From the NCBI RefSeq assembly GCF_040529185.1, contig NZ_CP159510.1, positions 1-64,000 of the forward strand: 64,000 nucleotides of DNA, given 5' to 3'. Under the pieces are notes generated by a model, which worked only from the letters and a program-made list of their open reading frames with translations, was not told where the DNA came from and searched no databases. The position numbers and the translations under genes were made by a program. Source of the DNA: Sporolactobacillus sp. Y61 (GTDB lineage Bacteria; Bacillota; Bacilli; Bacillales; Sporolactobacillaceae). Positions 46,714 through 56,020 of this stretch are shown one piece after another; the stretch's first letter is position 1; every line of letters starts with the position of its first letter.

Positions 46714-47079
46714 ATGCGTGAACCCATGAATGATGGTCGTCCGATCTTCATCCAGATTGCGGAGCGGATCGAGAATGACATTCTTGACGGATCGCTGAAA
46801 GAATCAGCACAAGTCCCTTCCACGAATCAGTTTGCGGCTTATTACCAGATTAATCCGGCGACAGCTGCGAAAGGTGTCAATGTGCTCGTGCATGATGGTA
46901 TTTTGTTCAAAAAAAGAGGAATTGGCATGTTTGTTGCCGAACATGCCCGTGAAAAACTGATGAAAAAACGCAGGAGAACATTTTTCAACGACTATGTGGT
47001 AACCCTGCTTCGCGAAGCAAAAAAATTAAACCTGTCAAAAGAAACACTGATTCGCATGATCAAAGACGAACACCAGTGA
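46714..47079 (+). CDS. GntR-family (YtrA subfamily) repressor
   Basis: A 121-residue short GntR regulator: winged helix FIQIAERIENDILDGSLKES, VPSTNQFAAYYQINPATAAKG and DGILFKKRGIGMFV, followed by a short helical tail, typical of the YtrA subfamily. Such repressors control the ABC genes directly after them and respond to cell-wall stress. ATG 46714 after AGGTGGTGAG. Stop is 20 bases before the ABC ATPase start. Confidence 0.93.
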   Translation: MREPMNDGRPIFIQIAERIENDILDGSLKESAQVPSTNQFAAYYQINPATAAKGVNVLVHDGILFKKRGIGMFVAEHAREKLMKKRRRTFFNDYVVTLLREAKKLNLSKETLIRMIKDEHQ

Positions 47080-47099
47080 ACGACTACAAGGAGGTTATT

Positions 47100-47981
47100 A
47101 TGGCAACTGAAATTAACGTGAACCATGTTTCATTGCATTTAGGAAAGCAAACGGTTCTATCGGATGTTTCTTTTAAACTGAAAGGCGATAAGATCTATGG
47201 CCTGCTCGGGCGAAATGGTGCGGGAAAAACGTCACTCCTGTCGCTGCTTGCCTCTTTTCGTGAACCCACTGAAGGGACGATAACGATCAATGGGAAAACT
47301 CCCTTTGAAAATGAGCAGGTGATGAGTAAGGTCAGCTTCATCTATGCCAAAGATCTGAGTGCTGATACAGATACTGTAAAGGACGCGCTGGAATTTGCTG
47401 AACGCTATCGTCCAAACTGGGACAGTGAGTACGCCAAAAGGCTCGTCAGTCGGTACAAACTGCCCATGAAAAAGAAAATCACAGCACTATCCAGGGGAAA
47501 ACAATCGGCACTTGGTATCGTGATCGGCCTTGCCGCCCGCACACCCATCACGATTTTCGATGAAGCGTATCTTGGCATGGATGCGCCGTCGCGGGCTATT
47601 TTCTACGAAGAGCTAATTAAAGATTACGCGGGGCACCCACGCTGCATCATTTTATCCAGCCATCTGATTTCCGAGGTGGCTACGATCCTGGAAGAAGTGG
47701 TGATCATCGACCATGGCCGGCTGCTTCTGCACGAGCCGGTCGACGCCCTGCTGTCCCGCGGGCTCAGTGTCACCGGACCGGCTGAACAGGTGGAACAGTT
47801 AACCGGCGGCTTGAACATTTTGAAGCAGCAGCAACTGGGATCAACCAAATCTGTCATGGTCTACGGAACGCCTGAGCCTGTGCAAATCGGGCAACTGAGA
47901 GACGCCGGTCTGGAACTCGGTCCAATCGGGCTTCAGGAATTATTTATCTATTTAACTGAAGAAAAGGAGAATGAAGCATGA
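47100..47981 (+). CDS. ABC transporter ATPase (YtrB-like)
   Basis: ATG 47100 behind AAGGAGG. 293 residues: Walker A GLLGRNGAGKTSLLSLL (about 40), signature seen as LSRGKQSALG (LSRG instead of LSGG), Walker B ITIFDEAYLGMD and a C-terminal domain of about 90 residues. Pairs with the six-helix permease that follows (4-base overlap). Probably exports or senses an amphiphilic or peptide stressor. Confidence 0.92.
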   Translation: MATEINVNHVSLHLGKQTVLSDVSFKLKGDKIYGLLGRNGAGKTSLLSLLASFREPTEGTITINGKTPFENEQVMSKVSFIYAKDLSADTDTVKDALEFAERYRPNWDSEYAKRLVSRYKLPMKKKITALSRGKQSALGIVIGLAARTPITIFDEAYLGMDAPSRAIFYEELIKDYAGHPRCIILSSHLISEVATILEEVVIIDHGRLLLHEPVDALLSRGLSVTGPAEQVEQLTGGLNILKQQQLGSTKSVMVYGTPEPVQIGQLRDAGLELGPIGLQELFIYLTEEKENEA

Positions 47982-48718
47982 GCGGTTTGCTGAATCGAAC
48001 AGATCGGAAAGTAGCGGTTGATATTTTTATGCTGATGTCCGGATGGCTGATCTGGGCTTTGTCCATTTTCGTCGGTGTATTCGTTCTGAGCCAAATACTT
48101 CCCTGGATGGACATTGAGTTTAACTTTAACAGTCTGACGTATAACTTTTTTGATGGTGCGACACAAGCGGCAAAATATTTTATGCTGGTCACTGGGATTA
48201 TTCTTGCATCCTATGTACCGGTAGCTTATGTGCGTCATGGGGTCACGAGAAAAAATGTATTCAAAGGCACTTTTTTCGGCATCACGGCCGTAGCTCTCTC
48301 ATTGTCAATCGTTGTGCAAATCCTTTACAGCTTAGTGTCCCTGATCTTCGGTTCCGATGTCGGCGATACGAGCAGCTTGTCTCGGGTCTTTCACGGCCAG
48401 GTCCTGTTCCTGCTGCTGATCTTTCTCTTCTCCTGCGTGATTTATTTTACGATCGGATGGCTCATCAGTTTAGCCTTCTCTCGTTATGGATTCATTCCCG
48501 GCATGCTGTCGATCGCTTTGTCACTTGCTGTTATCATTGCATTCGAGTCCTTATGGAAAGCAACGATTCAACTACCATGGATACGCGAGGCACTGATGAA
48601 CGGGATAAGATTACCACAATTGCCCATTTGGGCCGCACTGGCAGGCAGTCTTGTTCTATTTTCCCTGCTGCTTGCCCTGCTCCAATTGATGATGCGGCGC
48701 ATGACTATTAAGCCGTAA
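47978..48718 (+). CDS. ABC transporter permease of the GntR operon
   Basis: A 246-residue integral membrane protein with six helices (for example IFMLMSGWLIWALSIFVGVF; ILASYVPVAYVRHGVTRKNV with its R-x-G-x-T-R-x loop; QVLFLLLIFLFSCVIYFTIG). No motif beyond hydrophobicity. Start overlaps the ATPase stop (ATGA), so they are coupled; ends before a hairpin terminator. Confidence 0.85.
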   Translation: MSGLLNRTDRKVAVDIFMLMSGWLIWALSIFVGVFVLSQILPWMDIEFNFNSLTYNFFDGATQAAKYFMLVTGIILASYVPVAYVRHGVTRKNVFKGTFFGITAVALSLSIVVQILYSLVSLIFGSDVGDTSSLSRVFHGQVLFLLLIFLFSCVIYFTIGWLISLAFSRYGFIPGMLSIALSLAVIIAFESLWKATIQLPWIREALMNGIRLPQLPIWAALAGSLVLFSLLLALLQLMMRRMTIKP

Positions 48719-48751
48719 TAGATGGTTAAAGGCTGTGAAATACATGATGAT

Positions 48752-48790
48752 GAACAGAGGAAGAATGAATGAATAGCCTCCTCTGTTTCC
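48752..48790 (+). terminator. Hairpin terminator after the GntR-ABC operon
   Basis: AACAGAGGA pairs with TCCTCTGTT, followed by TCCTGTTTAC. Confidence 0.75.
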
Positions 48791-49293
48791 TGTTTACTCA
48801 TCATTTTTCAAATGAGTCGTTACACCCGATATGAAAAAGGATGGGTATCAATCAGAGGAGTGATCAGATGGCTCAGTCATCTTGCAAATTTTATTGAACC
48901 ATTCATCAAAAACCAGTGAAAAGAACGTCAATCCGATAAACACTCACCCACTGCGCAAGTTTTTCCGATTAAATAAAAAATGTTGATACAGCAGGATTTT
49001 TGAGTGCTTTTGTCGAATTGATATGCAGGGAGAAGTACATGATTTTTTGGCAATTTCGGAAAAAAACTTGCACATGGAGCCGGAGACGCCTCAGGGCTTC
49101 TTTGCGCTTTTTTAAGTTTTTCACAATAACCCTGCGGGGTTTTCGGACCCAAAACTGTCTGAAAATTGTCGAAAATCTGGATTGGTTCAGCAAACCCTAT
49201 GTAACTGGTTCTATACTTTAGTGGAATTGCCCCGATTTCATTTTTTAATCCCCCACCGGATATGCTTCGATGCCGAACGAAAGGAGTCACAAT
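48791..49293. other. Intergenic region of about 500 bp
   Basis: Several frames are open here, but none has a ribosome binding site or recognisable protein. AAAGGAG before ATG 49294 belongs to the response regulator. Nothing else supported. Confidence 0.4.
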
Positions 49294-49959
49294 ATGAATA
49301 CGATAGCTGTTATAGATGATGACGTATACATAGGCAACATGCTTGAAGAAGTATTGAAAAAGGAAGGTTACGCTGTATTTCACGCCTATTCGGGAACAGA
49401 AGCAGTCTATTTGCTTTCTGAAAAGCATCCTGATTTGATCTTACTCGACTTGATGCTCCCTGGTCTTTCAGGTGAAGAAGTATTGCCACGCATCAAAGGC
49501 ATACCGGTCATTGTGATAAGCGCCAAAGTAGATGTACAGGACAAGGTGAGCCTCCTTCTTGGAGGCGCGGCGGATTATGTCACAAAACCGTTTGACACAA
49601 AAGAGCTTCTTGCACGAATTGCTGTTCAGCTTCGTAAAGTTCCAGCGGCGAATGAACGATCTTTTTTGAAATTTCTTGATCTTGAACTGGACATCGCTAC
49701 TCGCAGGCTCACGGCAAACGGTACAGATATTCACCTTACAAGGACGGAATATGCCATCCTGAAACTGTTAATGCAGAATCCAAATCAAGTGATTACAAAA
49801 TCCACTATGCTGGATAAAATTAGCAGAGAAACACCTGACTGTATGGAAAGCTCTCTCAAGGTTCACATCAGTAATCTACGCAAAAAACTGCGGGAGGCCA
49901 GTGGTAAGGACTATATTGAAGCGGTCTGGGGAATTGGTTTCAAAATGCGTGAAGCATAG
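49294..49959 (+). CDS. OmpR-family response regulator
   Basis: 221 residues from ATG 49294. Receiver: AVIDDDVYIG, phospho-Asp in LILLDLMLPGLSGEE (about 50), VISAKVD, KPFDTKEL; then a winged-helix domain with LTRTEYAILKLLMQNP and SSLKVHISNLRKKL. First gene of a four-gene operon with an ABC ATPase, a permease and a histidine kinase, the arrangement of lantibiotic/bacitracin resistance (Bcr-type) modules. Confidence 0.93.
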   Translation: MNTIAVIDDDVYIGNMLEEVLKKEGYAVFHAYSGTEAVYLLSEKHPDLILLDLMLPGLSGEEVLPRIKGIPVIVISAKVDVQDKVSLLLGGAADYVTKPFDTKELLARIAVQLRKVPAANERSFLKFLDLELDIATRRLTANGTDIHLTRTEYAILKLLMQNPNQVITKSTMLDKISRETPDCMESSLKVHISNLRKKLREASGKDYIEAVWGIGFKMREA

Positions 49960-50047
49960 ATCTTTACTGTTTCTTTACGGTTTTCTTTACCGGCAGATTA
50001 ACTATTTTGTTTTATGCTGTTGGTATCGAAAACGAGGAGGCTGGATT

Positions 50048-50962
50048 ATGGAATATGTTTTGCAAACTAATGCGCTACAAAAACGGTATGGAAACTTCAA
50101 GGCATTAAATGGCCTTACCATGCATGTGCCAAAGGGGTCAATCTACGGTTTTGTGGGCAAAAACGGTGCGGGAAAGACGACGCTGATCCGTACGATCTGT
50201 GGATTGCAGGAGCCGACAGCAGGCGAATATACTCTGTATGGAACCCAAAACACTCAGAAAGAAATCACAAAATCCAGGCGGAGAATGGGCGCAATAGTGG
50301 AAACTCCTTCTATTTATCTGGATATGACCGCTAAAGAAAATCTCAAAGCACAGTACCGCATTTTGGGGCTTCCGTCGTTTGAGGGTATTCCGGAACTGCT
50401 TGCCTTAGTAGGTCTTGCACACACTGGGAACAAAAAGGCAAGAAACTTTTCTCTCGGTATGCGGCAGCGGCTTGGAATTGCAGTGGCGCTCTCCGGTGAT
50501 CCGGATTTTCTGATTTTAGACGAACCGATCAACGGTCTTGATCCACAGGGCATTATTGAAATACGAGAGTTAATCTTGAAACTGAATCGTGAACGGCAGA
50601 TCACAGTCCTGATTTCCAGTCATATTCTGGATGAGCTTTCCAGGCTCGTCACTCATTATGGATTTATCGAAAATGGACGCATGGTCAAAGAACTAAGTAG
50701 CGGGGAGCTGGAGGCTGCCTGCCGGAAGTGTATGCGGTTAAAAGTAACAAAGCTCGGAGTTCTTACACATGTGCTGGATACCATGGATCTGGAATACAAC
50801 ATTTTTTCCGACAGCGAAACTGATATTTACGGCGAGGTCAATATCACTGAGTTAGTGCTTGCACTTGCAAAAGAGCATTGCGAAATTCTTTCTCTGCATG
50901 ATCACGATGAGAGTCTCGAAAGCTACTATATCGGTTTGTCAGGAGGAGGAGCCCATGAATAA
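50048..50962 (+). CDS. ABC transporter ATPase, BcrA-like
   Basis: 304 residues from ATG 50048 (CGAGGAGG site). Walker A FVGKNGAGKTTLIRTI, signature FSLGMRQRLGIA, Walker B FLILDEPINGLDP and H-loop ISSHILDELSR, with the C-terminal extension of peptide-resistance ATPases (BcrA/LanF type). Overlaps the permease start by 8 bases. A longer reading from 49901 runs through the response regulator end and is not used. Confidence 0.93.
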   Translation: MEYVLQTNALQKRYGNFKALNGLTMHVPKGSIYGFVGKNGAGKTTLIRTICGLQEPTAGEYTLYGTQNTQKEITKSRRRMGAIVETPSIYLDMTAKENLKAQYRILGLPSFEGIPELLALVGLAHTGNKKARNFSLGMRQRLGIAVALSGDPDFLILDEPINGLDPQGIIEIRELILKLNRERQITVLISSHILDELSRLVTHYGFIENGRMVKELSSGELEAACRKCMRLKVTKLGVLTHVLDTMDLEYNIFSDSETDIYGEVNITELVLALAKEHCEILSLHDHDESLESYYIGLSGGGAHE

Positions 50963-51761
50963 GCTGATATCTGTGGGTTTTATGCGTCTTTGGCGGGACA
51001 AACCATTCTGGATTGCCTGTGCATTTATGATTTTATACGGTGCTGTAATTTCCTTGAGAACAGATACAAATGCGCCACTTGAGGCCATCTTTTTTGCCTT
51101 TGCCGTTGTGATTGGCATTCCGAGTGCTGCTTTTTGCAGCCTGTTCATGGGGACGGAATACAGCGATGGGACGCTTCGGAATAAAATCATTGTCGGACAT
51201 ACCAGGGCGACTGTCTATTTTTCCAGTTTGATTGTAAATTTCGCTGCCTGCCTTCTAATTGCCCTTTCTTACGTGCTGGCTGTCCTTGTCGCAGGCTGCC
51301 CAAGACTGGGTTTTTTTCAGTTCGGAATGAAACACATGGTTCTCTACTCATTTGCGGCAGTTATGATGATTTTTGCTTTTGCTTCGATCTACACGATTAT
51401 AGGAATGCTTCTCACAAATAAGGCGACTTCAGCCGTTGTCTGTATCCTGCTTTTCCTTGCGTTGTTTGCACCTTCAATTACAATTCAGTCAAGGCTGTCT
51501 GAGCCGGAATACTACAAAAGTTCTGTTGATGTTAGTCATACCGGGGAGATGCAGTCAAAGAAGCCGAATCCCAATTATCTTGCTGGTATGAAGCGAGAAA
51601 TGTACCGCTTTCTCTATAATTTGATTCTTCCTTGTCAGGGCATGCAGATTACCATACAATCATCGAAAGAGATCGTGCAGTTGCCACTTTTTTCTACAGG
51701 AACGATCATTATTTCTTCCGGATTGGGTGTATTCCTGTTCCGGAAAAAAGACTTAAAGTAA
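50955..51761 (+). CDS. ABC-2 type permease, BcrB/LanE-like
   Basis: 268 residues from ATG 50955 behind GGAGGAGGAG. Six helices in the ABC-2 pattern (PFWIACAFMILYGAVISL; FCSLFMGTEYSDGTLRNKII, a typical GTEYxxGTLRN loop; SFAAVMMIFAFASIYTIIG; LFSTGTIIISSGLGVFLF). Partner of the preceding ATPase; exports or expels cell-wall-active peptides by inference. Confidence 0.88.
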   Translation: MNKLISVGFMRLWRDKPFWIACAFMILYGAVISLRTDTNAPLEAIFFAFAVVIGIPSAAFCSLFMGTEYSDGTLRNKIIVGHTRATVYFSSLIVNFAACLLIALSYVLAVLVAGCPRLGFFQFGMKHMVLYSFAAVMMIFAFASIYTIIGMLLTNKATSAVVCILLFLALFAPSITIQSRLSEPEYYKSSVDVSHTGEMQSKKPNPNYLAGMKREMYRFLYNLILPCQGMQITIQSSKEIVQLPLFSTGTIIISSGLGVFLFRKKDLK

Positions 51762-51774
51762 AGGAAAAAACAAA

Positions 51775-52677
51775 ATGCTTTGGTTATGGACGTTATCAGG
51801 TTCTGCTCTAATCACTATATTCTTTCTGCTTGTAAAAATATATTTGTTACGAAAGTCTGCAGATGAAATCCGAAAAGCGTTTAAGCAGCGTCTCTACAGT
51901 GATACCAACACGCTGATCGATATTTCCAGCCGTGATCGGAAGATGCGAAAGCTGGCAGCGAAAATCAATCGTTCACTGCGGGATCTCCGTTTAGAACATT
52001 TGCGGTTTCAGCAGGGCGACCAGGAGTTGAAGGAAGCTGTCACAAATATTTCTCACGATCTGCGTACTCCGCTTACAGCCATCTGCGGCTATTTAGATTT
52101 GTTGCAGCAAGAAGAGAACAGTGAGAACACGACGCGGTATCTCTCCGTGATCGTGAAACGCACGGAAGACATGAAGCAGCTGACTGAGGAATTGTTCCGA
52201 TATTCTGTCATTCTGTCCAACTCGGATGAGAAACATGAAATCGTAGATATGGGCAGTGTGCTGGAAGAAAGTCTTGTTTCTTATTATGGGGCAATGCAGC
52301 AGAGAGAGATTACACCGACGGTTCAGATGCCGAAACATAGAGTGAAACGGCTGTTGAGCCATTTTGACATTTCGCGGGTTTTTGCAAATATTATTGGAAA
52401 CGCATTAAAATACAGCGATGGAGATTTTTCGGTATCCATGGAGGAAAATGGGAAAATTGTTTTTTCCAACACAGCCAGGGAATTGACACCAGTCATGGTC
52501 GGCAGACTCTTCGACCGATTTTATACAGTCGAAACCGGCAGAAATGCAACAGGGCTGGGACTGTCTATCGCAAAGCGTCTGACCGAGCAGATGGGAGGAA
52601 CTATTTCAGCGGAGTATCAGGAGGGTAGACTGATCATTTGTATCATTTTTTCAGAGGACATCACGGGTGTTAATTAA
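51775..52677 (+). CDS. Sensor histidine kinase of the RR-ABC-HK module
   Basis: 300 residues from ATG 51775. One N-terminal membrane helix (GSALITIFFLLVKIYLL), a short cytoplasmic linker, H-box VTNISHDLRTPLTAICGYLD (His about 92), N-box FANIIGNALKYS, and GRLFDRFYTVETGRNATGLGLSIAK. It lacks an extracellular sensor, as do kinases of transporter-linked resistance systems. Ends before a hairpin. Confidence 0.92.
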   Translation: MLWLWTLSGSALITIFFLLVKIYLLRKSADEIRKAFKQRLYSDTNTLIDISSRDRKMRKLAAKINRSLRDLRLEHLRFQQGDQELKEAVTNISHDLRTPLTAICGYLDLLQQEENSENTTRYLSVIVKRTEDMKQLTEELFRYSVILSNSDEKHEIVDMGSVLEESLVSYYGAMQQREITPTVQMPKHRVKRLLSHFDISRVFANIIGNALKYSDGDFSVSMEENGKIVFSNTARELTPVMVGRLFDRFYTVETGRNATGLGLSIAKRLTEQMGGTISAEYQEGRLIICIIFSEDITGVN

Positions 52678-52699
52678 ACTTGATTTTGAAGAAAAGCTT

Positions 52700-52731
52700 G
52701 GCTCAGCCTGGCCTCTGGCGCTGGCTGAGCC
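52700..52731 (+). terminator. Hairpin after the RR-ABC-HK operon
   Basis: GGCTCAGCC (52700-52708) pairs with GGCTGAGCC (52723-52731), followed by TTAGTTGTTCTT. Confidence 0.7.
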
Positions 52732-53045
52732 TTAGTTGTTCTTACACCACCTTTCACAGAAATTTGCATACTTTCTATATTAATCCAGCAATCTTTCAAC
52801 TTCCGATTTGCACCATAAGTTAAGTAAAGCAGCTTATGTTTACGATTGCCTGTTGCATGGCTGTACTCCCGGCTCACGAAACAGATCTTTCCCGTGCAGG
52901 GAAAGTGTTCAATCTGCTCGTTCTGAGCTTCTGAACGCCTGTACATTCATTATAACGAGGACTGGGTTTTTTAATGATGATCTCTGGTGCTTTCGAATTA
53001 CTGTATAATGTTAGATAAGCGCATTCAGGAGGCTGACAATAAACG
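52732..53045. other. Intergenic region upstream of the macrodomain gene
   Basis: No gene supported. A -10-like TATAAT at about 53003-53008 and a CAGGAGG site before ATG 53046 mark the promoter side of the next operon. Confidence 0.45.
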
Positions 53046-53555
53046 ATGAAATCACTTGAGATCATACTTGCAGATATTACCACTGTCCATGCCGATGCCA
53101 TTGTCAATGCGGCCAATACCACCTTACTGGGCGGGGGCGGTGTGGATGGTGCGATTCACCGGGCTGCCGGTCCTCAGCTGCTCGAAGCCTGCCGGGCGCT
53201 GCACGGGTGCCGGACAGGAGAGGCTAAAATCACGAAAGGGTATCGGCTGCCTGCGCGTTATGTCATTCACACCCCCGGTCCGATCTGGCATGGCGGGCAT
53301 AAGGGGGAAGCGAAACTTCTGGAAAGCAACTACCGAAACAGTCTTGAGCTGGCGGAGAGCCATCAATGTCGTACGGTCGCTTTTCCCTCGATCAGCACAG
53401 GTGTCTATCATTTTCCGCTCGAACAGGCAGCCACGATTGCTGTCCGAACCATCCGCACTTTTCTGACACACTCACAGTACGTTGAACGTGTCCTGATGGT
53501 CTGTTTTGATGAAGAAACAAAAGCGGCTTACGATCAGGCGCAGGCTTCTCAATAA
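53046..53555 (+). CDS. Macrodomain protein (ADP-ribose / O-acetyl-ADP-ribose hydrolase type)
   Basis: 169 residues of the MacroD/YmdB type: [29 protein letters not shown] and [17 protein letters not shown], with the loop [17 protein letters not shown]. The conserved Asn, Gly-rich loop and Asp of hydrolytic macrodomains are present, so ADP-ribosyl or O-acetyl-ADP-ribose hydrolysis is likely. Followed 14 bases later by a P-loop protein, probably one operon. Confidence 0.93.
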   Translation: MKSLEIILADITTVHADAIVNAANTTLLGGGGVDGAIHRAAGPQLLEACRALHGCRTGEAKITKGYRLPARYVIHTPGPIWHGGHKGEAKLLESNYRNSLELAESHQCRTVAFPSISTGVYHFPLEQAATIAVRTIRTFLTHSQYVERVLMVCFDEETKAAYDQAQASQ

Positions 53556-53569
53556 CGGGGGGAGATCTA

Positions 53570-54127
53570 TTGAAATTTGTCCTGCTGTTCGGCCCTCAGG
53601 CCGTAGGAAAAATGACAGTCGGTCAGGAACTTGCGAAAAAGACCGGTCTGAAATTGTTCCACAACCATATGACGATTGATCTGCTTGTCCCGCTGTTTGG
53701 GTTTACTCCTGAAATGTGGCAGTTGTGCCACCTGTTCCGTAAAGAAATCTTCAGGTCGGTAGCAAAAAGCAACCTGTACGGGATCATATTCACCACGGTG
53801 TGGGCCTTCAATCAGCAGGAAGACTGGGATCATGTGGAAACCATCTGCCGGATCTTCAGGGAAACCGGCGGAGAGATCTATTTTGTGGAACTGGAAGCTG
53901 ACGTTAAAGAGAGACTGAGGCGTAACCGGACACCGAACCGGCTGAATCACAAACCAACGAAACGCAATATCAGCCAGTCCGAACAGGATCTGCTCGATTC
54001 ACTGAAAAGGTATCGTCTGAACTCACATGACGGAGAAATCCGGGAGAAAAATTATCTACGGATCAATACGATGCATCTCAGTCCGGAAAAAGCAGCGCAA
54101 ATTATTCAGCAACAATTCGATTTGTGA
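53570..54127 (+). CDS. P-loop NTPase / small-molecule kinase-like protein
   Basis: TTG start at 53570 behind GGGGGGAG. 185 residues with Walker A FGPQAVGKMTVGQELA (about 8) and an adenylate/shikimate-kinase-like layout (FHNHMTIDLL, LEADVKERLRRNRTPNR as lid-like Arg-rich part). Substrate unknown. Likely co-transcribed with the macrodomain gene and ends at a strong terminator. Confidence 0.78.
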   Translation: MKFVLLFGPQAVGKMTVGQELAKKTGLKLFHNHMTIDLLVPLFGFTPEMWQLCHLFRKEIFRSVAKSNLYGIIFTTVWAFNQQEDWDHVETICRIFRETGGEIYFVELEADVKERLRRNRTPNRLNHKPTKRNISQSEQDLLDSLKRYRLNSHDGEIREKNYLRINTMHLSPEKAAQIIQQQFDL

Positions 54128-54129
54128 TA

Positions 54130-54160
54130 AAAAGGCCCGGGCTGACGTCCGGGCCTTTTT
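54130..54160 (+). terminator. Terminator of the macrodomain operon
   Basis: AAAAAGGCCCGG-GCTGACGT-CCGGGCCTTTTT, a perfect hairpin. Confidence 0.93.
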
Positions 54161-54188
54161 CATTCACTATCACTGCACAGAAGGATGG

Positions 54189-55232
54189 TTACTGATTTAC
54201 GTCTTTTACATATTTGTCCACATCTTTAAGAAATGCATCGACGGCTTCTTCTTTTGTTGCCCACGAAGTCACGAGCCTTACGGATGACTGATCCTCATCA
54301 ATCTTTGACCAGATGTAAAAAGCGTAGTTTTTCCGCAGCTCATCAATGAGTGCATTGGGAAAGATGGGGAAAATCTGGTTCGACGGGGACTGCGTCAGGA
54401 AGCTGAATCCGGCTTTTTCAATGCCGCTGCACAGTTTTTCGGCCATATGGTTGGCATGTGCGGCAAGGTCAAAATACAGGCTGTCACGAAACAGTTCCAG
54501 AAACTGAATACCGATCAGCCTGCCTTTGGCGAGCATCGCCCCCTTCTGCTTGATCATATAGCGGAAGTCTTCTTTTAAGTCGGGATTGACGATCACGAGT
54601 GCTTCGCCAAGCAGTGCCCCGTTTTTCGTCCCGCCAATATAGAAGGCGTCGGTCAGCTGCGGCAGATCACTCAGCTGCAGATCGTTTCCCTTCGCAGTGA
54701 GGGCGGAACCGAGACGCGCTCCATCCAGATAAAGGAGCAGATGATGGGCAGTGCAGAAATCGTGCAGCGCTTCGAGTTCCTTTTTCTTATAAATGGCGCC
54801 CACTTCCGTTGTGTCGGAGATATAGACGAGTTTTGGCTTCACCATATGCTCATCTTCATGGATTTCCAGAACTTCCCTGATATCCGCAGGGGTCAGCTTC
54901 CCGCCATCATCTGACGGAGCGATCACAACTTTATGACCGGTTGCTTCAATCGCTCCTGTCTCATGAACATTAATATGACCGCTTTTCGCTGCAATGGCTG
55001 CTTCATGCGGACGGAGAAAGGCGGATATCGCCGTTAAATTGACCTGGGTCCCTCCAGTCAGGAAATGAATCGCTGCGTCGTCCCGGCCGAGCCGCTTCTT
55101 CAGCTGACTGATCGCCTGCTGCGAGTAAACATCCTCCCCGTAGCCTTCGCTCTGTTCCAGATTCGTTGCGGTTAATGCTTCGAGAATGCTTGGATGTGCG
55201 CCTTCACTATAATCATTTTTGAAACTGTACAT
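54189..55232 (-). CDS. Low-specificity threonine aldolase (PLP enzyme)
   Basis: A 347-residue fold-type I PLP enzyme of the beta-eliminating lyase/threonine aldolase family: FKNDYSEGAHPSILEAL start, FLTGGTQVNLTAI (phosphate-binding loop), HINVHETGAIEATGHK, YLDGARLGSAL (Asp for the PLP ring) and the Schiff-base Lys in DAFYIGGTKNGALLGEA. It splits threonine to glycine and acetaldehyde, possibly acting on related 3-hydroxy amino acids. Monocistronic. Confidence 0.9.
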   Translation of the reverse strand: MYSFKNDYSEGAHPSILEALTATNLEQSEGYGEDVYSQQAISQLKKRLGRDDAAIHFLTGGTQVNLTAISAFLRPHEAAIAAKSGHINVHETGAIEATGHKVVIAPSDDGGKLTPADIREVLEIHEDEHMVKPKLVYISDTTEVGAIYKKKELEALHDFCTAHHLLLYLDGARLGSALTAKGNDLQLSDLPQLTDAFYIGGTKNGALLGEALVIVNPDLKEDFRYMIKQKGAMLAKGRLIGIQFLELFRDSLYFDLAAHANHMAEKLCSGIEKAGFSFLTQSPSNQIFPIFPNALIDELRKNYAFYIWSKIDEDQSSVRLVTSWATKEEAVDAFLKDVDKYVKDVNQ

Positions 55233-55304
55233 GCCCTTCCTCCATCTCAGCTGTTCATTTTTTCATAGACTCTATGATGAGATCAGTGGATCCGGTCTCC
55301 ATGC

Positions 55305-55787
55305 TTATCCCCCATAATAAAAACCGGTTTCCTTCATCGTCAGCGGATCGCCTTCACGATGTACGCCGGCATTGATCACTTCGCCGATATAGATGAAATG
55401 ATCGCCTTTTTCGATACGATCTGTGACTTTACATTCAAAATAACTGAGTGCATCCTTAAAAATCGGACATCCGGTTTCCCGGGTATAGAATTCATAACCG
55501 GCCAGTTTGTGCTCTTCCGGTTCAAGCGCTTTGAAAAAGGCCATGACCATATTCTTCTGCCCTGTCTCGAGTATGTTCACGGTGAACACACTGGATGCGG
55601 CAATCTGCTGCTGCGACCGGCTGCCAGCTTTGGCGGCAAGCGCAACCAGCGGCGGTTCGAACGAGGTCTGGGTCAGCCAGTTTCCGGCAAAGGCGTTCAC
55701 CCCGCTGTCATCTTTTGTCCCAATCAGATACAGTCCGTATGTAATGCCGCGCAGCGCCAGCTTTTTTGCTTTTTTATCCATTTTCAA
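55305..55787 (-). CDS. Flavin reductase-like FMN-binding protein
   Basis: 160 residues of the flavin reductase-like split-barrel family: YGLYLIGTKDDSGVNAFAGNW, TQTSFEPPLVALAAKAGS and FTVNILETGQKN, with a C-terminal GDHFIYIGEVINAGVH. Binds FMN and reduces flavin or small substrates with NAD(P)H. ATG at 55787 or 55781. Not linked to the EET locus by position. Confidence 0.88.
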   Translation of the reverse strand: MKMDKKAKKLALRGITYGLYLIGTKDDSGVNAFAGNWLTQTSFEPPLVALAAKAGSRSQQQIAASSVFTVNILETGQKNMVMAFFKALEPEEHKLAGYEFYTRETGCPIFKDALSYFECKVTDRIEKGDHFIYIGEVINAGVHREGDPLTMKETGFYYGG

Positions 55788-55876
55788 TCTCCCCTCTGAT
55801 CTATTTTCACTATTTCGTCATATTCACAATTTATTATAGGTCAATCTCCTGTGCCAATTCCAGTGTCCGGCTGCGG

Positions 55877-55907
55877 TTTCTCATCAGATTTTCATCTGTT
55901 TTTCATC
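55877..55907. promoter_or_regulatory. Direct-repeat operator upstream of the two-component operon
   Basis: Three T-rich CATC repeats (TTTCTCATCAGA, TTTTCATCTGT, TTTTTCATC) have CATC at 55882, 55893 and 55904, exactly 11 bases apart, one helical turn, as OmpR-family regulators prefer. The same motif is at 58865-58884. Confidence 0.6.
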
Positions 55908-56020
55908 GTTTTCTTTGACAAATTTCGTACACTGAACATGCATCCTGATCGCTCTGTTGGTACCTGTAAGCGATTTTCCAGTAAAATGACTGTAGATCGT
56001 CAGATCAGGAGGGGAAGCGG

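Noticed and set aside
48928..49428. Frames in the gap before the response regulator at 49294
   Set aside because: No ribosome binding site or motif; one overlaps the real regulator start.
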